Origin: DASPKW01 sp038244055
GTDB taxonomy: Bacteria; Planctomycetota; Phycisphaerae; Tepidisphaerales; Tepidisphaeraceae
Reading direction: 5' to 3'
Length of the DNA: 50,828 nt
NCBI GenBank assembly: GCA_038244055.1
Contig: JBBRTW010000003.1
Span: forward strand, 1 to 50,828
Shown here in pieces: positions 8,101 through 15,717 of the stretch. How positions within the stretch are numbered: the stretch's first letter is position 1; every line of letters starts with the position of its first letter. The notes beneath the pieces are model-generated. The model searched no databases and was not told where the DNA came from. It saw only the letters and a program-made list of their open reading frames with translations. A program made the position numbers and the translations under genes.

Positions 8101-8290
8101 GTCCCGGAATGCGCCGCGACTCGATAACGCCGACTTCAGCCCAGCGCACGAAACACTTTTTGGCGAAATCGCAGGCCGCCGCCAGTTCCTCCGGATTGGC
8201 CGCCCCGGCGCAGCGTGGGCAGGAGACTTGCCCCAGCGCAAGCGCTTGGCCGCAAAACTCGCAAACTGACCTCTCGGTTCCCTGTTCCAT
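5120..8290 (-). CDS. Large polytopic membrane protein with two N-terminal zinc ribbons; function unknown
   Basis: The protein is 1056 aa. Two CxxC...CxxC zinc ribbons lie at residues 10-27 (CEFCG/CPRCAG) and 96-113 (CVACG/CAGCG). A helical stretch and a Pro-rich linker (about 210-250) follow. From about residue 262 almost to the C-terminus it is a long series of hydrophobic segments, probably more than 20 membrane helices. The tail ends RDRIRRREGIFRVLTWR. No transporter or enzyme motif was recognised. The gene lies on the opposite strand within the acyl cluster, divergent from the chain-length-factor-like gene, so a role in export or membrane insertion of the cluster's product is possible but unproven. 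The chosen ATG starts just before the first zinc ribbon. Confidence 0.8.
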   Translation of the reverse strand: MEQGTERSVCEFCGQALALGQVSCPRCAGAANPEELAAACDFAKKCFVRWAEVGVIESRRIPGLNDYFDRLQRAAGTPDAAGFGGPAMGLPPAEVCVACGTTIDTSYQFCAGCGIPANNLTTLAARQLQFANAQMPRLEREGLLSLSEVHACVATALGQLRATHAELQRGRLNSADLASTRLDQLRRLKERGPSADAPAAGAGDAGGGDGRGAPASMPPLPAGAPAIPPPIPQRFSYGPPPIPGRPPAPPRRTVGEILLDPKSIQWLLASGGVLLVVGVVIWLASLRIFESPVAIATAMGGGNLALMACGWLLIKKTRFQVAGRAITLLACLLMPLNLWFYQANDLMVVGGQLWIAALACCALYAVSAIVLKDALFVYVLMGGVTMTGLLLMAEMHALASISGPTIFLIGLGLITIHVERGFKAGDGPFSRGKFGLAFFFSGQVIMGLGLVILLMGQIADWIWIPVMSKWHMMAPPISVAGALSVSSLILVLAAAYAYLYSDLVVRKKGAYIYPAAFTLLWAQIIALRLMNLHHATIMAMIVLAVTGLTINIAQAVLSWRTSPVSAAARPLAPLALWLALVPVVLGVWLYARATELALNHIWPFTMDFAFVVATLINAVCCRAAAWLRRTDRPDLVRHYLFASAAALLVGVAGLLSLWGVGDWSVQAPLLMLIPICYLLASRMWSDPNVRAALSAVAQTAAIVMLVSIVLSALHITPRVVEPIVGHPLNLLLALFFAEAAAYFILSARFNRTALPIYLASASVCAAMWQLLNYWHVAPQIYTLIYGALGLVLLFAHRRASPDRPGSMWLAKPAFDSGNALLAIACAAGTLLTVTRLARTGAEGSLVWMMFALAGMCLVAARLIRHPQWRHWYLIAAICEAGLAMLTLQMSLHLNPWRSLELFTIGVGVILLVIGHWGWYREQNAHSDLVSFCIVGGSLLVGMATVAAVLVHRATMGVSLPDELIIVTAGILLFVSGVLCQIRATTLTGGTMLATHLLILIVSIGMAAQLKVGVYLTIGGALIFGAGIILSIFRDKLIALPDRIRRREGIFRVLTWR

Positions 8291-8521
8291 TGGATGAGCT
8301 CACTTTCGGTTTTCGGGGCGCTGTGGATTCATCCCAGCGCCAACCCCATCTAAGATAGCATTCACTAACATCATAGTCAACGGATGAGTTTAACGCGCAA
8401 CCGTCGAAAAAGGCCCGGAACCGCGATTTTCGCATTGCCCTGTAAGGGTCCCCATCCGTACTGATTCCGAACACTCAGCCTCAGCTTGCTTATGATTTGG
8501 CCCGCGTGTAGCGTTCGACCC

Positions 8522-9829
8522 GTGAGTTCTTCCATCCGACGAGTTGTAATTACGGGTATCGGTGTCGTCTCCCCCTTGGGCATCAGCGCCAAAACCCATT
8601 GGGAGGCCCTGATCGCCGGCAAATCGGGCGTCCGCCGCATCGCAGCCTTCGATCCCTCCGGGTTCCCCAGCCAGATCGCCGGCGAAGCCCCGGCATACAA
8701 GATCAACGATTTCGTGCCCAAACACTACCGCAAGGCCACCAAGGTAATGGCCCGCGACATCGAGCTGGCCGTCATCGCCGCCGATGATGCCTTCAAGGAT
8801 TCCGGCCTCAAATCCCGGGCCTACACCGAAACCCCCGATTTCGATGGCCTGCGCTTCGGCTGCAATATCGGCGCTGGGCTGATCTCCTGCGATCTCAACG
8901 AACTCTCCAGCGCCCTGACGACCGCCCGGGATGAAGCACAGCCCAACCATCTGGATTTGAAAAAATGGGGCCGCGATGGGATGACCCAGCTCACGCCCCT
9001 CTGGCTCCTCAAATATCTCCCCAACATGCTGGCCTGCCATGTGACGATCGTCCATGAGCTCAAAGGTCCGAGCAACACCATTACCTGCGCCGATGCCTCC
9101 AGCCACCTCGCAATTGGTGAAGCCTTCCGCACCATCCAGCGCGGCAAGGCCGACATGGCCATCTGCGGCGGGGCGGAATCCAAGGTCAACCCGATGGGCC
9201 TGATCCGCCAGTGCCTGGTCAAGCGCCTGACCGAGCAGATGGACTCTCCCGAAACTGCCGTCCGTCCCTTCGATAGCAATGCCTCCGGCACCTGCGTTAG
9301 CGAAGGCGGCGGCCTGCTCATCCTCGAAGAATACGAGCGCGCCAAAGCCCGCGGCGCAAAAATCTACGCCGAACTGGTCGGCTTCGCCGCCTCCCAGGAC
9401 ACCTACAAGATCATCGAGCCCAGCCCCACCGGCCACTCCTATTCCCGGGCGATCATCAAGGCCCTGGCCGATGCCAACCTCCCCCCGGCCGCCGTCAATC
9501 TGATCATCCCCAATGGCCTGGGCATCGCCAAACACGATGCGGCCGAGCTCGCGGGGTTGACGCTCGCCTTCGGCAACGGCCTGTCGCGCATTCCCATGGC
9601 CCCCCTCAAGGGCCAGCTCGGCAGCCTGGCCGCCGGCTCGGGCGTCGATGCCGCCAGCGCGGTGCTATCGATCGCAAACGGCATCGTGCCCCCGGCCGTG
9701 AACACGAAGAAGACGGCGATGGAGTTGAATGTATCGGCCGAGGCTCGGCAGATGAAGGTCGATGTTGCCGTGAGCAGTGTTTATTCACTCGGAGGACAGA
9801 ACGCGGCGCTGGTGTTCAAGCGTGTTTAA
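8522..9829 (+). CDS. Ketosynthase-like protein without catalytic residues (chain-length-factor-like)
   Basis: This 435-aa protein has the full FabF/KAS II thiolase fold, from RRVVITGIGVVSPLG to the C-terminal SLGGQNAALVFKRV. Aligned with the active ketosynthase downstream, all three catalytic residues are changed. The nucleophile position (TACAAS in the partner) reads CADASS, with Asp191 in place of Cys. NAHGTGT becomes PNGLGI (His to Asn). MMGHL becomes QLGSL (His to Ser). Loss of the Cys-His-His set in a protein next to an active ketosynthase is the pattern of the KS-beta/chain-length-factor subunits of type II polyketide synthases. The GTG at 8522 gives the usual N-terminus; ATG at 8492 or TTG at 8486 are alternatives. 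The next gene starts 10 bp downstream. Confidence 0.87.
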   Translation: MSSSIRRVVITGIGVVSPLGISAKTHWEALIAGKSGVRRIAAFDPSGFPSQIAGEAPAYKINDFVPKHYRKATKVMARDIELAVIAADDAFKDSGLKSRAYTETPDFDGLRFGCNIGAGLISCDLNELSSALTTARDEAQPNHLDLKKWGRDGMTQLTPLWLLKYLPNMLACHVTIVHELKGPSNTITCADASSHLAIGEAFRTIQRGKADMAICGGAESKVNPMGLIRQCLVKRLTEQMDSPETAVRPFDSNASGTCVSEGGGLLILEEYERAKARGAKIYAELVGFAASQDTYKIIEPSPTGHSYSRAIIKALADANLPPAAVNLIIPNGLGIAKHDAAELAGLTLAFGNGLSRIPMAPLKGQLGSLAAGSGVDAASAVLSIANGIVPPAVNTKKTAMELNVSAEARQMKVDVAVSSVYSLGGQNAALVFKRV

Positions 9830-9839
9830 GGAGCATGCC

Positions 9840-10028
9840 ATGTTCGACTTCTGGTTCGAGCTTCCAACAGTGCTGCGAATTGTCATGGGCCTGGTGATGA
9901 TCGGCATCGCCGCCCTGATTTATTTTCTGACCGGCGGAACCCGAATCGCCTTCGGACTGGGAATCACCGGATTCATTTGGGTGCTCGCAAGCGGCGCGGG
10001 CAGTAACAAAGACGGCTACAACTTTTGA
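9840..10028 (+). CDS. Small two-helix membrane protein between the two ketosynthase genes
   Basis: The protein is 62 aa and begins MFDFWFELPTVLRIVMG. It has two hydrophobic segments (about residues 9-29 and 34-51) and a short polar tail SNKDGYNF. A good TAAGGAG ribosome binding site overlaps the end of the upstream gene, and the ATG is 10 bp after that gene's stop codon. Its position between the chain-length-factor-like and active ketosynthase genes suggests a part in the same system, perhaps anchoring the complex at the membrane. No family was recognised. Confidence 0.75.
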   Translation: MFDFWFELPTVLRIVMGLVMIGIAALIYFLTGGTRIAFGLGITGFIWVLASGAGSNKDGYNF

Positions 10029-10049
10029 ATTGATCGAGTTAGTGAAACT

Positions 10050-11366
10050 ATGAACCGAGTCGTCATCACAGGCATGGGCTGGATCACCCCGATGGGCCAC
10101 GACATCGAGGGCGTGTGGAAGCGTTTGCTGGCCTCAGAGACCGGCATCGCCCCCACATCCCTCTTCGATGCCACCACCTTTCCCACCACGTTCTCCGCTG
10201 AGGTCAAGGGCTTTCGCCTGGCCGACCACGTCCCCGACATCGGCCCGCATAAGGATTCCGGCCGCAACACCCAGTTCGCCCTCGCCGCCTGCCTGCAGGC
10301 ATGGAAACAAGCCGGCCTCCCCGACCTCAACTCAGCACTCAGCACTCAGCACTCAGCACTCGACCTGGATCGCGTCGGCATCTACCTCGGCTCCGGCGAA
10401 GGCTCCCTCGATTTCGAGGCCTATACCGGCGCGGCCCTGGCCAGTTGGAGCGCCGATTCCACACAGACCGATTCCGTCAAATGGGCCCAGGTCGCGCTCG
10501 AGCGCATGCGCGCGGTCAATGAGCTCGAGCAGGAGCCCAACATGCCCCTGTCTCACCTCGCCCTGCTCACCGGCGCCCGCGGGCCGGCCCTCAACTGCCT
10601 CACCGCCTGCGCCGCCTCCACACAGGCCATCGGCGAGGCCACCGAAATCCTCCGCCGTGGCGATGCCGATGTCATGATCGGCGGCGGCGCGCATTCCATG
10701 ATCCACCCCTTCGGCGTCACCGGCTTCAACCGCCTCACCGCCCTCTCCACCTTCAACGAAGACCCCCGCCGCGCCAGCCGGCCCTTCGACGCCACCCGCG
10801 GCGGATTCGTCCTCGGCGAAGGCGCTGGGATGGTCATCCTCGAAACACTCGATCATGCCCTCGCCCGCGGCGCGAAAGACCGCATTCTGGCGGAGGTGGT
10901 TGGGTACGGCTCGACGGCCGATGCCTTCCGCATCACCGATCAGCACCCCGAAGGCGAAGGCGCGGTCGGTGCCATGACCGCCGCCCTGGCCGATGCCAAA
11001 CTCACGCCGGCCGATGTCCACTACGTCAACGCCCACGGTACCGGCACCAAGGAGAATGATGGCAACGAGACCGTCGCCATCAAGAAAATCTTCGGCGACA
11101 TCGCGAAGAACGTCCCCGTCTCTTCCATCAAATCCATGATGGGCCACCTCATCGCCGCCGCCGGCGCGGTCGAACTGATCACCTGCGTCCTGGCGATGCG
11201 CGATCAGATTCTCCCCCCTACCGTCAACTACGAAAACCCAGACCCCGAATGCGACCTGGATTACGTCCCCAACCACGCCCGCAAGGCCAAAGTGGATGTG
11301 GCCTTATCGAACTCCTTCGGTTTCGGCGGGCAGAACGATACGATCATCATCAAGCGCTTCGCCTGA
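10050..11366 (+). CDS. Beta-ketoacyl-ACP synthase (KAS II / KS-alpha type), catalytically intact
   Basis: This is a 438-aa FabF-family condensing enzyme, which extends acyl-ACP chains with malonyl-ACP. The active-site Cys187 lies in GPALNCLTACAASTQAIG, His329 in NAHGTGT and His366 in KSMMGHL, so the triad is complete. It follows the inactive paralogue and a 62-aa membrane protein, which points to a KS-alpha/KS-beta heterodimer. An in-frame heptad insertion (10330-10364; peptide NSALSTQHSALD) sits near residue 95-105, a surface-loop region before DLDRVGIYLGSGEG. The ATG at 10050 gives the canonical start MNRVVITGMGWITPMG; no clear ribosome binding site was seen, so coupling to the upstream gene is possible. 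Confidence 0.93.
   Translation: MNRVVITGMGWITPMGHDIEGVWKRLLASETGIAPTSLFDATTFPTTFSAEVKGFRLADHVPDIGPHKDSGRNTQFALAACLQAWKQAGLPDLNSALSTQHSALDLDRVGIYLGSGEGSLDFEAYTGAALASWSADSTQTDSVKWAQVALERMRAVNELEQEPNMPLSHLALLTGARGPALNCLTACAASTQAIGEATEILRRGDADVMIGGGAHSMIHPFGVTGFNRLTALSTFNEDPRRASRPFDATRGGFVLGEGAGMVILETLDHALARGAKDRILAEVVGYGSTADAFRITDQHPEGEGAVGAMTAALADAKLTPADVHYVNAHGTGTKENDGNETVAIKKIFGDIAKNVPVSSIKSMMGHLIAAAGAVELITCVLAMRDQILPPTVNYENPDPECDLDYVPNHARKAKVDVALSNSFGFGGQNDTIIIKRFA
10330..10364. repeat. Heptanucleotide tract ACTCAGC in the ketosynthase gene
   Basis: Four perfect ACTCAGC units (10330-10357) are followed by ACTCGAC. The unit is the same as in valS at 862-889. The insertion keeps the reading frame. 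Confidence 0.92.
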
Positions 11367-11484
11367 CTTGCCGGGAATTCGGATTCCTGTACAACGGGAA
11401 GCAGATTTAGCCCCGAACCTTTTCACGAATGGCATTGGTTGGAAGCCGGACTTTCAACGATCCAGGTTCTTCTTCCGAATTCGC

Positions 11485-11518
11485 CTTCTTTCGTGCCCTT
11501 CGTGTCATTCGTGGTTAC
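11485..11518. repeat. TTCGTG 9-mer repeat, single arm
   Basis: TTCGTG appears three times at 9-bp steps (ttcgtgccc, ttcgtgtca, ttcgtggtt) in the ketosynthase-scpB spacer. It resembles the arm at 2625-2660 and the signal-peptide-coding copy at 38335-38372. Confidence 0.8.
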
Positions 11519-11603
11519 ATTTTAGAAGGAGCCTCGGCCCAGATTCCCTGCATCCAGAAACTTGCCCGGACCGATAATGAAACGGTTTACCGGAGGTTTC
11601 CAC

Positions 11604-12404
11604 ATGATGCGACTTGTCTGGCCCGATCAGGAACAAATGCCCCGCAGCCGTAACGGACACTCATCAGTGGAAGAGACCCAGACCGATCCCCAGATCATTG
11701 CCCCCGTGGACGAGCCGAATGCGGCTGGCCCGGCGGAAGATGGCATTTCCGCCGACCCCAGCGTCCCGGCGTCTTCTGATGCTGCCTCCAATGAACTCGA
11801 AGACGGCTCCATCGCCCCCGTCGAGGCCTCTTCAGATGACGATGATGCCGATGAGGGTGTACTTCCGGAAATCAACCTCTCCATCATCGAAGCCCTCCTC
11901 TTCTCCACCCATCATCCCCTCACCCCGGCCCGGATCGCCGAACTCCTGGAGATTAAGAGCACCAAGCCCGTCAAACTGGCCGTGCAGAGCCTCAACGATT
12001 CCTACATCGCCACCGCCCGCTCCTTCCGGGTCGAGCAGGTGGCCGGTGGATATCAGCTCCTCTCCCTCCCCGAATACGGCGACTACCTCAAGCGCCTTCA
12101 TCAAAAAGAAATCGACACCAAACTCACCAAGGCCGCCCTCGAAACCCTGGCCATCATCGCCTACAAGCAGCCCATCCTCCGCGCTGATGTCGAAGCCATC
12201 CGCGGCGTCGCCTGCGGCGAAACCATTCGCTCCCTGATGGAAAAACATCTCGTGAAAATCGCCGGCCGGGCCGAAGAACCCGGGCGCCCCATTCTCTACG
12301 GCACCACCAAACGCTTTCTCGAACTCTTCGGCCTCAACTCCACCAAGGATCTTCCCCAATCCGATGATTCGATCCTCCCGCCGCCCAAAGAGCAGTTGGA
12401 CTAA
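11604..12404 (+). CDS. scpB: Segregation and condensation protein B
   Basis: ScpB is the winged-helix subunit of the bacterial SMC-ScpAB complex, which compacts and segregates the chromosome. The 266-aa product has a Ser/Glu/Asp-rich N-terminal extension of about 90 residues, then the conserved core from INLSIIEALLFSTHHPLTPARIAELL through LTKAALETLAIIAYKQPI and GRPILYGTTKRFLELFGL. The ATG at 11604 was chosen over upstream starts because CGGAGG lies seven bases before it. scpA and smc are not in the window. The stop codon overlaps the stop of the convergent gene on the other strand. Confidence 0.93.
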   Translation: MMRLVWPDQEQMPRSRNGHSSVEETQTDPQIIAPVDEPNAAGPAEDGISADPSVPASSDAASNELEDGSIAPVEASSDDDDADEGVLPEINLSIIEALLFSTHHPLTPARIAELLEIKSTKPVKLAVQSLNDSYIATARSFRVEQVAGGYQLLSLPEYGDYLKRLHQKEIDTKLTKAALETLAIIAYKQPILRADVEAIRGVACGETIRSLMEKHLVKIAGRAEEPGRPILYGTTKRFLELFGLNSTKDLPQSDDSILPPPKEQLD

Positions 12405-12955
12405 ATCACGTTTTCCTGATCGCTGTTGGAGAGCCGCGCCGCGCGCAGGCTGGCCTCGGTTGTGAAATCGTCGCGGTAGATTTTCACCAGGCGCACATCC
12501 ATGGTGATGGCCAGAAGCAGCGCCATCTGCCGGGGAGTTCGGCCGGGCGGCACTTCGATGGTCTGCTGATCGCAGACGATGCAAACCCGCACTTCATGCC
12601 GCGTGCCCGTGTTGTGCAAGGTGATCCGCACCAGGCGCACCTCATCGAAGGGGGTCGACTGGTTCATCCCAAACCCGCCAATCCAGGTTCCCGCCAGAAT
12701 CTCCCGGGTTTCGGGCCTTATATAAATCTCGTGCCGCATGGCCGCGAAGGTCACCCCAAAGGAAAGGAACACAGCGCAGAAGATCACGCATATTTCCGAT
12801 TCCCACCACGCACTGTCCAGCGCCATGTCCGCCAGAAAAAACTGGAGCCCCGCCAGCGCCAAACAGAACCAGGCGGCGGTCCAGTTCCGCGTCGCTCTGA
12901 AAATCAGATGCGGCGGATGCGAATCGGGGTCCAGTTCAAACGTCCGTCCGGGCAT
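12401..12955 (-). CDS. Hypothetical protein with two membrane helices
   Basis: The protein is 184 aa. It has two hydrophobic segments near residues 28-48 and 55-75 and a soluble C-terminal part with alternating beta-like segments (HEIYIRPETREILAGTWIGG, then RLVRITLHNTGTRHEVRV). No family was recognised; the layout resembles small membrane proteins with a PH-like domain. The ATG at 12955 was chosen for the strong CGGAGG six bases upstream. The 3' end overlaps the scpB stop codon on the opposite strand. Confidence 0.65.
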   Translation of the reverse strand: MPGRTFELDPDSHPPHLIFRATRNWTAAWFCLALAGLQFFLADMALDSAWWESEICVIFCAVFLSFGVTFAAMRHEIYIRPETREILAGTWIGGFGMNQSTPFDEVRLVRITLHNTGTRHEVRVCIVCDQQTIEVPPGRTPRQMALLLAITMDVRLVKIYRDDFTTEASLRAARLSNSDQENVI

Positions 12956-13054
12956 GCCAACCTCCGGGCACTTTCGCAGAGCGCTGTTGCGGTTCTCCCG
13001 GATGGTAGCGCACGGGCGGAAAATCGACAACGGAAAAATTGGAAATTGTGAGCC

Positions 13055-14773
13055 TCACCGGCCCAGTCGTTCCAACTCCTCCCCCACCGCCTCCATGAGC
13101 GGCCCGAGCGTCCTTTCCGAAAAATCGAAGACAATCCCGGCCGCCGCGAAAAGTTCCGGCAATGGCCGGGTGCCCCCCAGTTTCAGCGCCGCCCGGTAAT
13201 TGGCGATCGCCCGGCGGGTGTCGTGGCGGGATTTCACCCACATTTGCAGCGCGCCCAGTTGCGCGATGCCGTATTCAACGTAATAAAGCGGGCTGCCGAA
13301 CAGATGATGCTGCCGCTGCCAGCCATTGGCCCGGAAATGTTCGTAACCTGACCAATCCACCTTGGCGGCGAAACGGTCCAGCAGGCCAAGCCAATGTTTG
13401 CGACGCTCATCGCGCGTGTGCCCGGGATTGGCGTAGAGCCAGTGCTGGAACGAATCGATGGTCGCAATCCACGGGAGTACGCGAACGGTTTTTTCGAGCT
13501 GCTTTCGCCGGGCGCGGTTGGCATCTTCTGGATTGTCGTAGAAGATCTCCATGTGATCGGCGCCGAGTAGCTCCATGCTCATGCTGGCGACTTCGCAGAA
13601 CTCGATCGGGGCGTTGCGGACGAAAACCAGTTGGTTCCGGGCGGCCAGCATATGAAACGCATGGCCCCCTTCATGAAGCAGGGTATCGACATCGTTCTGC
13701 ATCCCCACCGCGTTCATGAAGATGAAAGGCTGGCCCGATTCCTCCAGCGAAGTCTGGTATCCGCCGGGCGCTTTTCCTTTGCGGCTGGCCAGGTCGAGAT
13801 TGTGGTTGGTCTCCAGCGAATGGAAATCCTCCCCCAGCGCGGGGGATAGCCGGTCGAAAATCGTCCGCGTTTTGTGGACCAATGTATCCACATCATCCCG
13901 GCCAAAGGGCGTCAGCGCCGGCCGGCCCTTGGCATCCACATCCAGATCCCAAGGCCGCAGCACAGGCAGGCCAAGCTCCTCCTGCTGCCGCCGATTCAGT
14001 TCATCCACCAGCGGCACGCACGTCTTTTCGATCGCATCGGCGAAGGCCATGCACTGCTCGGCCGAGTAGTCGAACCGCTTGTATTCCTTCCAGATATACC
14101 CGCGATAATCCGCCAGCCCCGCGTTGGCGCTCAGACGCTGACGCAGATCGAGAAGCTCATCGAAGATGCTCTCGACCATCTCGCGATCCTGATAGCGCCG
14201 GCCATTGATCGCCTCCCAGGCGGCCTGGCGCTTGTTGCGATCGTTATCTTCCAAAAACTGATTGGCCTGCGGGAGGGTCAATTCCTGGCCATCGAGATGC
14301 ACGGTCATCTCCCCCTGGATATCGCTGAAGCGCGTGATCAGCTTGGTGGCCTGCGTTTGCAGGGGAACGCTCTGGTCGCTGTAGATTTCCACATCAGCGG
14401 CCCACATTTTGGCCAGCATGGCGAACTTGCGATCTTTCGTTTTGAGTTGCGGCAGGAACGGCGAGGCGAGAAATTTCCTGCGCAACTCAAAGACCAGCGG
14501 CTTGGCCCGGGGCTCGATTTCTTCGACGAATTGGAGATAGCGCTGCTTGATGGCCGGATCGTCGGTGTGGCAGGTGTAGTCGATGTAGCGGCGGTTGCTG
14601 AATTCGTCGCAGGCCGAGAAAAGCTCGGCGAAATCCGCGAGCCAGCGCTCCAGTTCTTCCGCTGAGGCCGGATCGCGCTCCAGCAACCGTAGGTAAAGCG
14701 GCTCGGCCGCCGGCCATTGCGATGGATCGAAATCCGCGGGCACAAACTGTCGAAGGGGCGCGATTGCGGCCAT
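13055..14773 (-). CDS. M3 family oligoendopeptidase (PepF-like)
   Basis: The protein is 572 aa, a usual size for PepF-type oligoendopeptidases, which cleave short peptides in the cytoplasm. The zinc site HEGGHAFH is at about residue 367, and the downstream EFCEVASMSMELLG supplies the third ligand region. No signal peptide is present. The ATG at 14773 follows a GAGGA motif by seven bases; an upstream in-frame ATG at 14833 is less likely because it would run into the divergent gene. It is divergent from the ABC ATPase gene, with 58 bp between the starts. Confidence 0.92.
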   Translation of the reverse strand: MAAIAPLRQFVPADFDPSQWPAAEPLYLRLLERDPASAEELERWLADFAELFSACDEFSNRRYIDYTCHTDDPAIKQRYLQFVEEIEPRAKPLVFELRRKFLASPFLPQLKTKDRKFAMLAKMWAADVEIYSDQSVPLQTQATKLITRFSDIQGEMTVHLDGQELTLPQANQFLEDNDRNKRQAAWEAINGRRYQDREMVESIFDELLDLRQRLSANAGLADYRGYIWKEYKRFDYSAEQCMAFADAIEKTCVPLVDELNRRQQEELGLPVLRPWDLDVDAKGRPALTPFGRDDVDTLVHKTRTIFDRLSPALGEDFHSLETNHNLDLASRKGKAPGGYQTSLEESGQPFIFMNAVGMQNDVDTLLHEGGHAFHMLAARNQLVFVRNAPIEFCEVASMSMELLGADHMEIFYDNPEDANRARRKQLEKTVRVLPWIATIDSFQHWLYANPGHTRDERRKHWLGLLDRFAAKVDWSGYEHFRANGWQRQHHLFGSPLYYVEYGIAQLGALQMWVKSRHDTRRAIANYRAALKLGGTRPLPELFAAAGIVFDFSERTLGPLMEAVGEELERLGR

Positions 14774-14831
14774 GAAGGGTTCCTCGTATGTTCCGATCGT
14801 ACTGCCGTCAGGCCGCAAGCTTAGGCTCATC

Positions 14832-15674
14832 ATGCAAGCTCATCAACCACCCGCGATCCTCTTATCCGATGTGGGCCTGCGCCGGGGCCTGACCTGGATC
14901 CTCCGCGGCATCCACTGGACTGTCCCGGCCGGGACCTGCGCCGCCATCCTCGGCCCCAACGGCAGCGGCAAATCCACGCTCACGCGCATCCTCGCCTGCC
15001 ACTACTGGCCAACCGAAGGCGAATCATCGGTGCTGGGGGCGCAGTTCGGCGATGCCAATCTCCTCGACCTCCGCAAACAGATCCGCCTCGTTCAACCGGC
15101 CGGCCCTTACGATATCGATCCCGAGCTCACCGCCCGCCAAGCCGTCCTCACCGGATTCTTCGGAACCATTGGCCTCTACGACCCCACCGACTCCGCCATG
15201 GAAGCACAAGCCGATGCCCTGCTCGATCAGGTCGGCCTCTCCCACGTCCGCGACCACATTTACGCCACGCTCTCCAACGGCGAAAAAGTGCGCACCCTCA
15301 TCGCCCGCGCCCTGGTGCGCGAGCCAAAACTCCTGCTTCTCGATGAGCCCACCGCCGGCCTGGACCTGCTGGCCCGCGAACAAGTCCTGGCCACCGTGCA
15401 GGCGCTCTTCGAGCCATCCCAAGCCTCCAGCGCCACGCCCCCAACGGTCGTGATGATCACCCACCATGTCGAAGAACTCCCCCCCGCAACATCGAGCATC
15501 CTCCTCCTCGATGAAGGCCGCTCCGCCGCTCAGGGCACACCCGCCGAGGTCCTGCGCGATGAGATTCTCAGCCAAGTCTATCGCTGCCCCGTTAAGGTTC
15601 GAATCAACCAGGGCCGCCACTACGTCGAGGTCCATCCCACCGCCTGGCGCGAGTTGCTCCACCGCCCAACGTGA
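14832..15674 (+). CDS. ABC transporter-type ATPase, stand-alone
   Basis: The protein is about 280 aa. Walker A is GPNGSGKST, the signature is LSNGEK (a variant of LSGGQ), Walker B is LLLLDEP, and the switch His is in MITHHVEEL. The first residues resemble ModF/PhrA-type stand-alone ATPases more than import or LolD-type ATPases. No permease gene is adjacent on this strand. The convergent permease/fusion-protein pair downstream lacks an ATPase, but the opposite orientation makes a common operon impossible. The ATG at 14832 gives MQAHQPPAILL; an upstream in-frame ATG at 14772 would overlap the divergent peptidase start. Confidence 0.88.
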   Translation: MQAHQPPAILLSDVGLRRGLTWILRGIHWTVPAGTCAAILGPNGSGKSTLTRILACHYWPTEGESSVLGAQFGDANLLDLRKQIRLVQPAGPYDIDPELTARQAVLTGFFGTIGLYDPTDSAMEAQADALLDQVGLSHVRDHIYATLSNGEKVRTLIARALVREPKLLLLDEPTAGLDLLAREQVLATVQALFEPSQASSATPPTVVMITHHVEELPPATSSILLLDEGRSAAQGTPAEVLRDEILSQVYRCPVKVRINQGRHYVEVHPTAWRELLHRPT

Positions 15675-15717
15675 CGATTCATCTAAACTCGGGGACACGC
15701 ATTCAAGCGATCGTCAA

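Noticed and set aside
3472..11366. Acyl cluster as a full polyketide or ladderane gene cluster
   Set aside because: No ketoreductase, cyclase, acyltransferase, radical SAM or desaturase gene is in the window, so only a partial synthase can be claimed.
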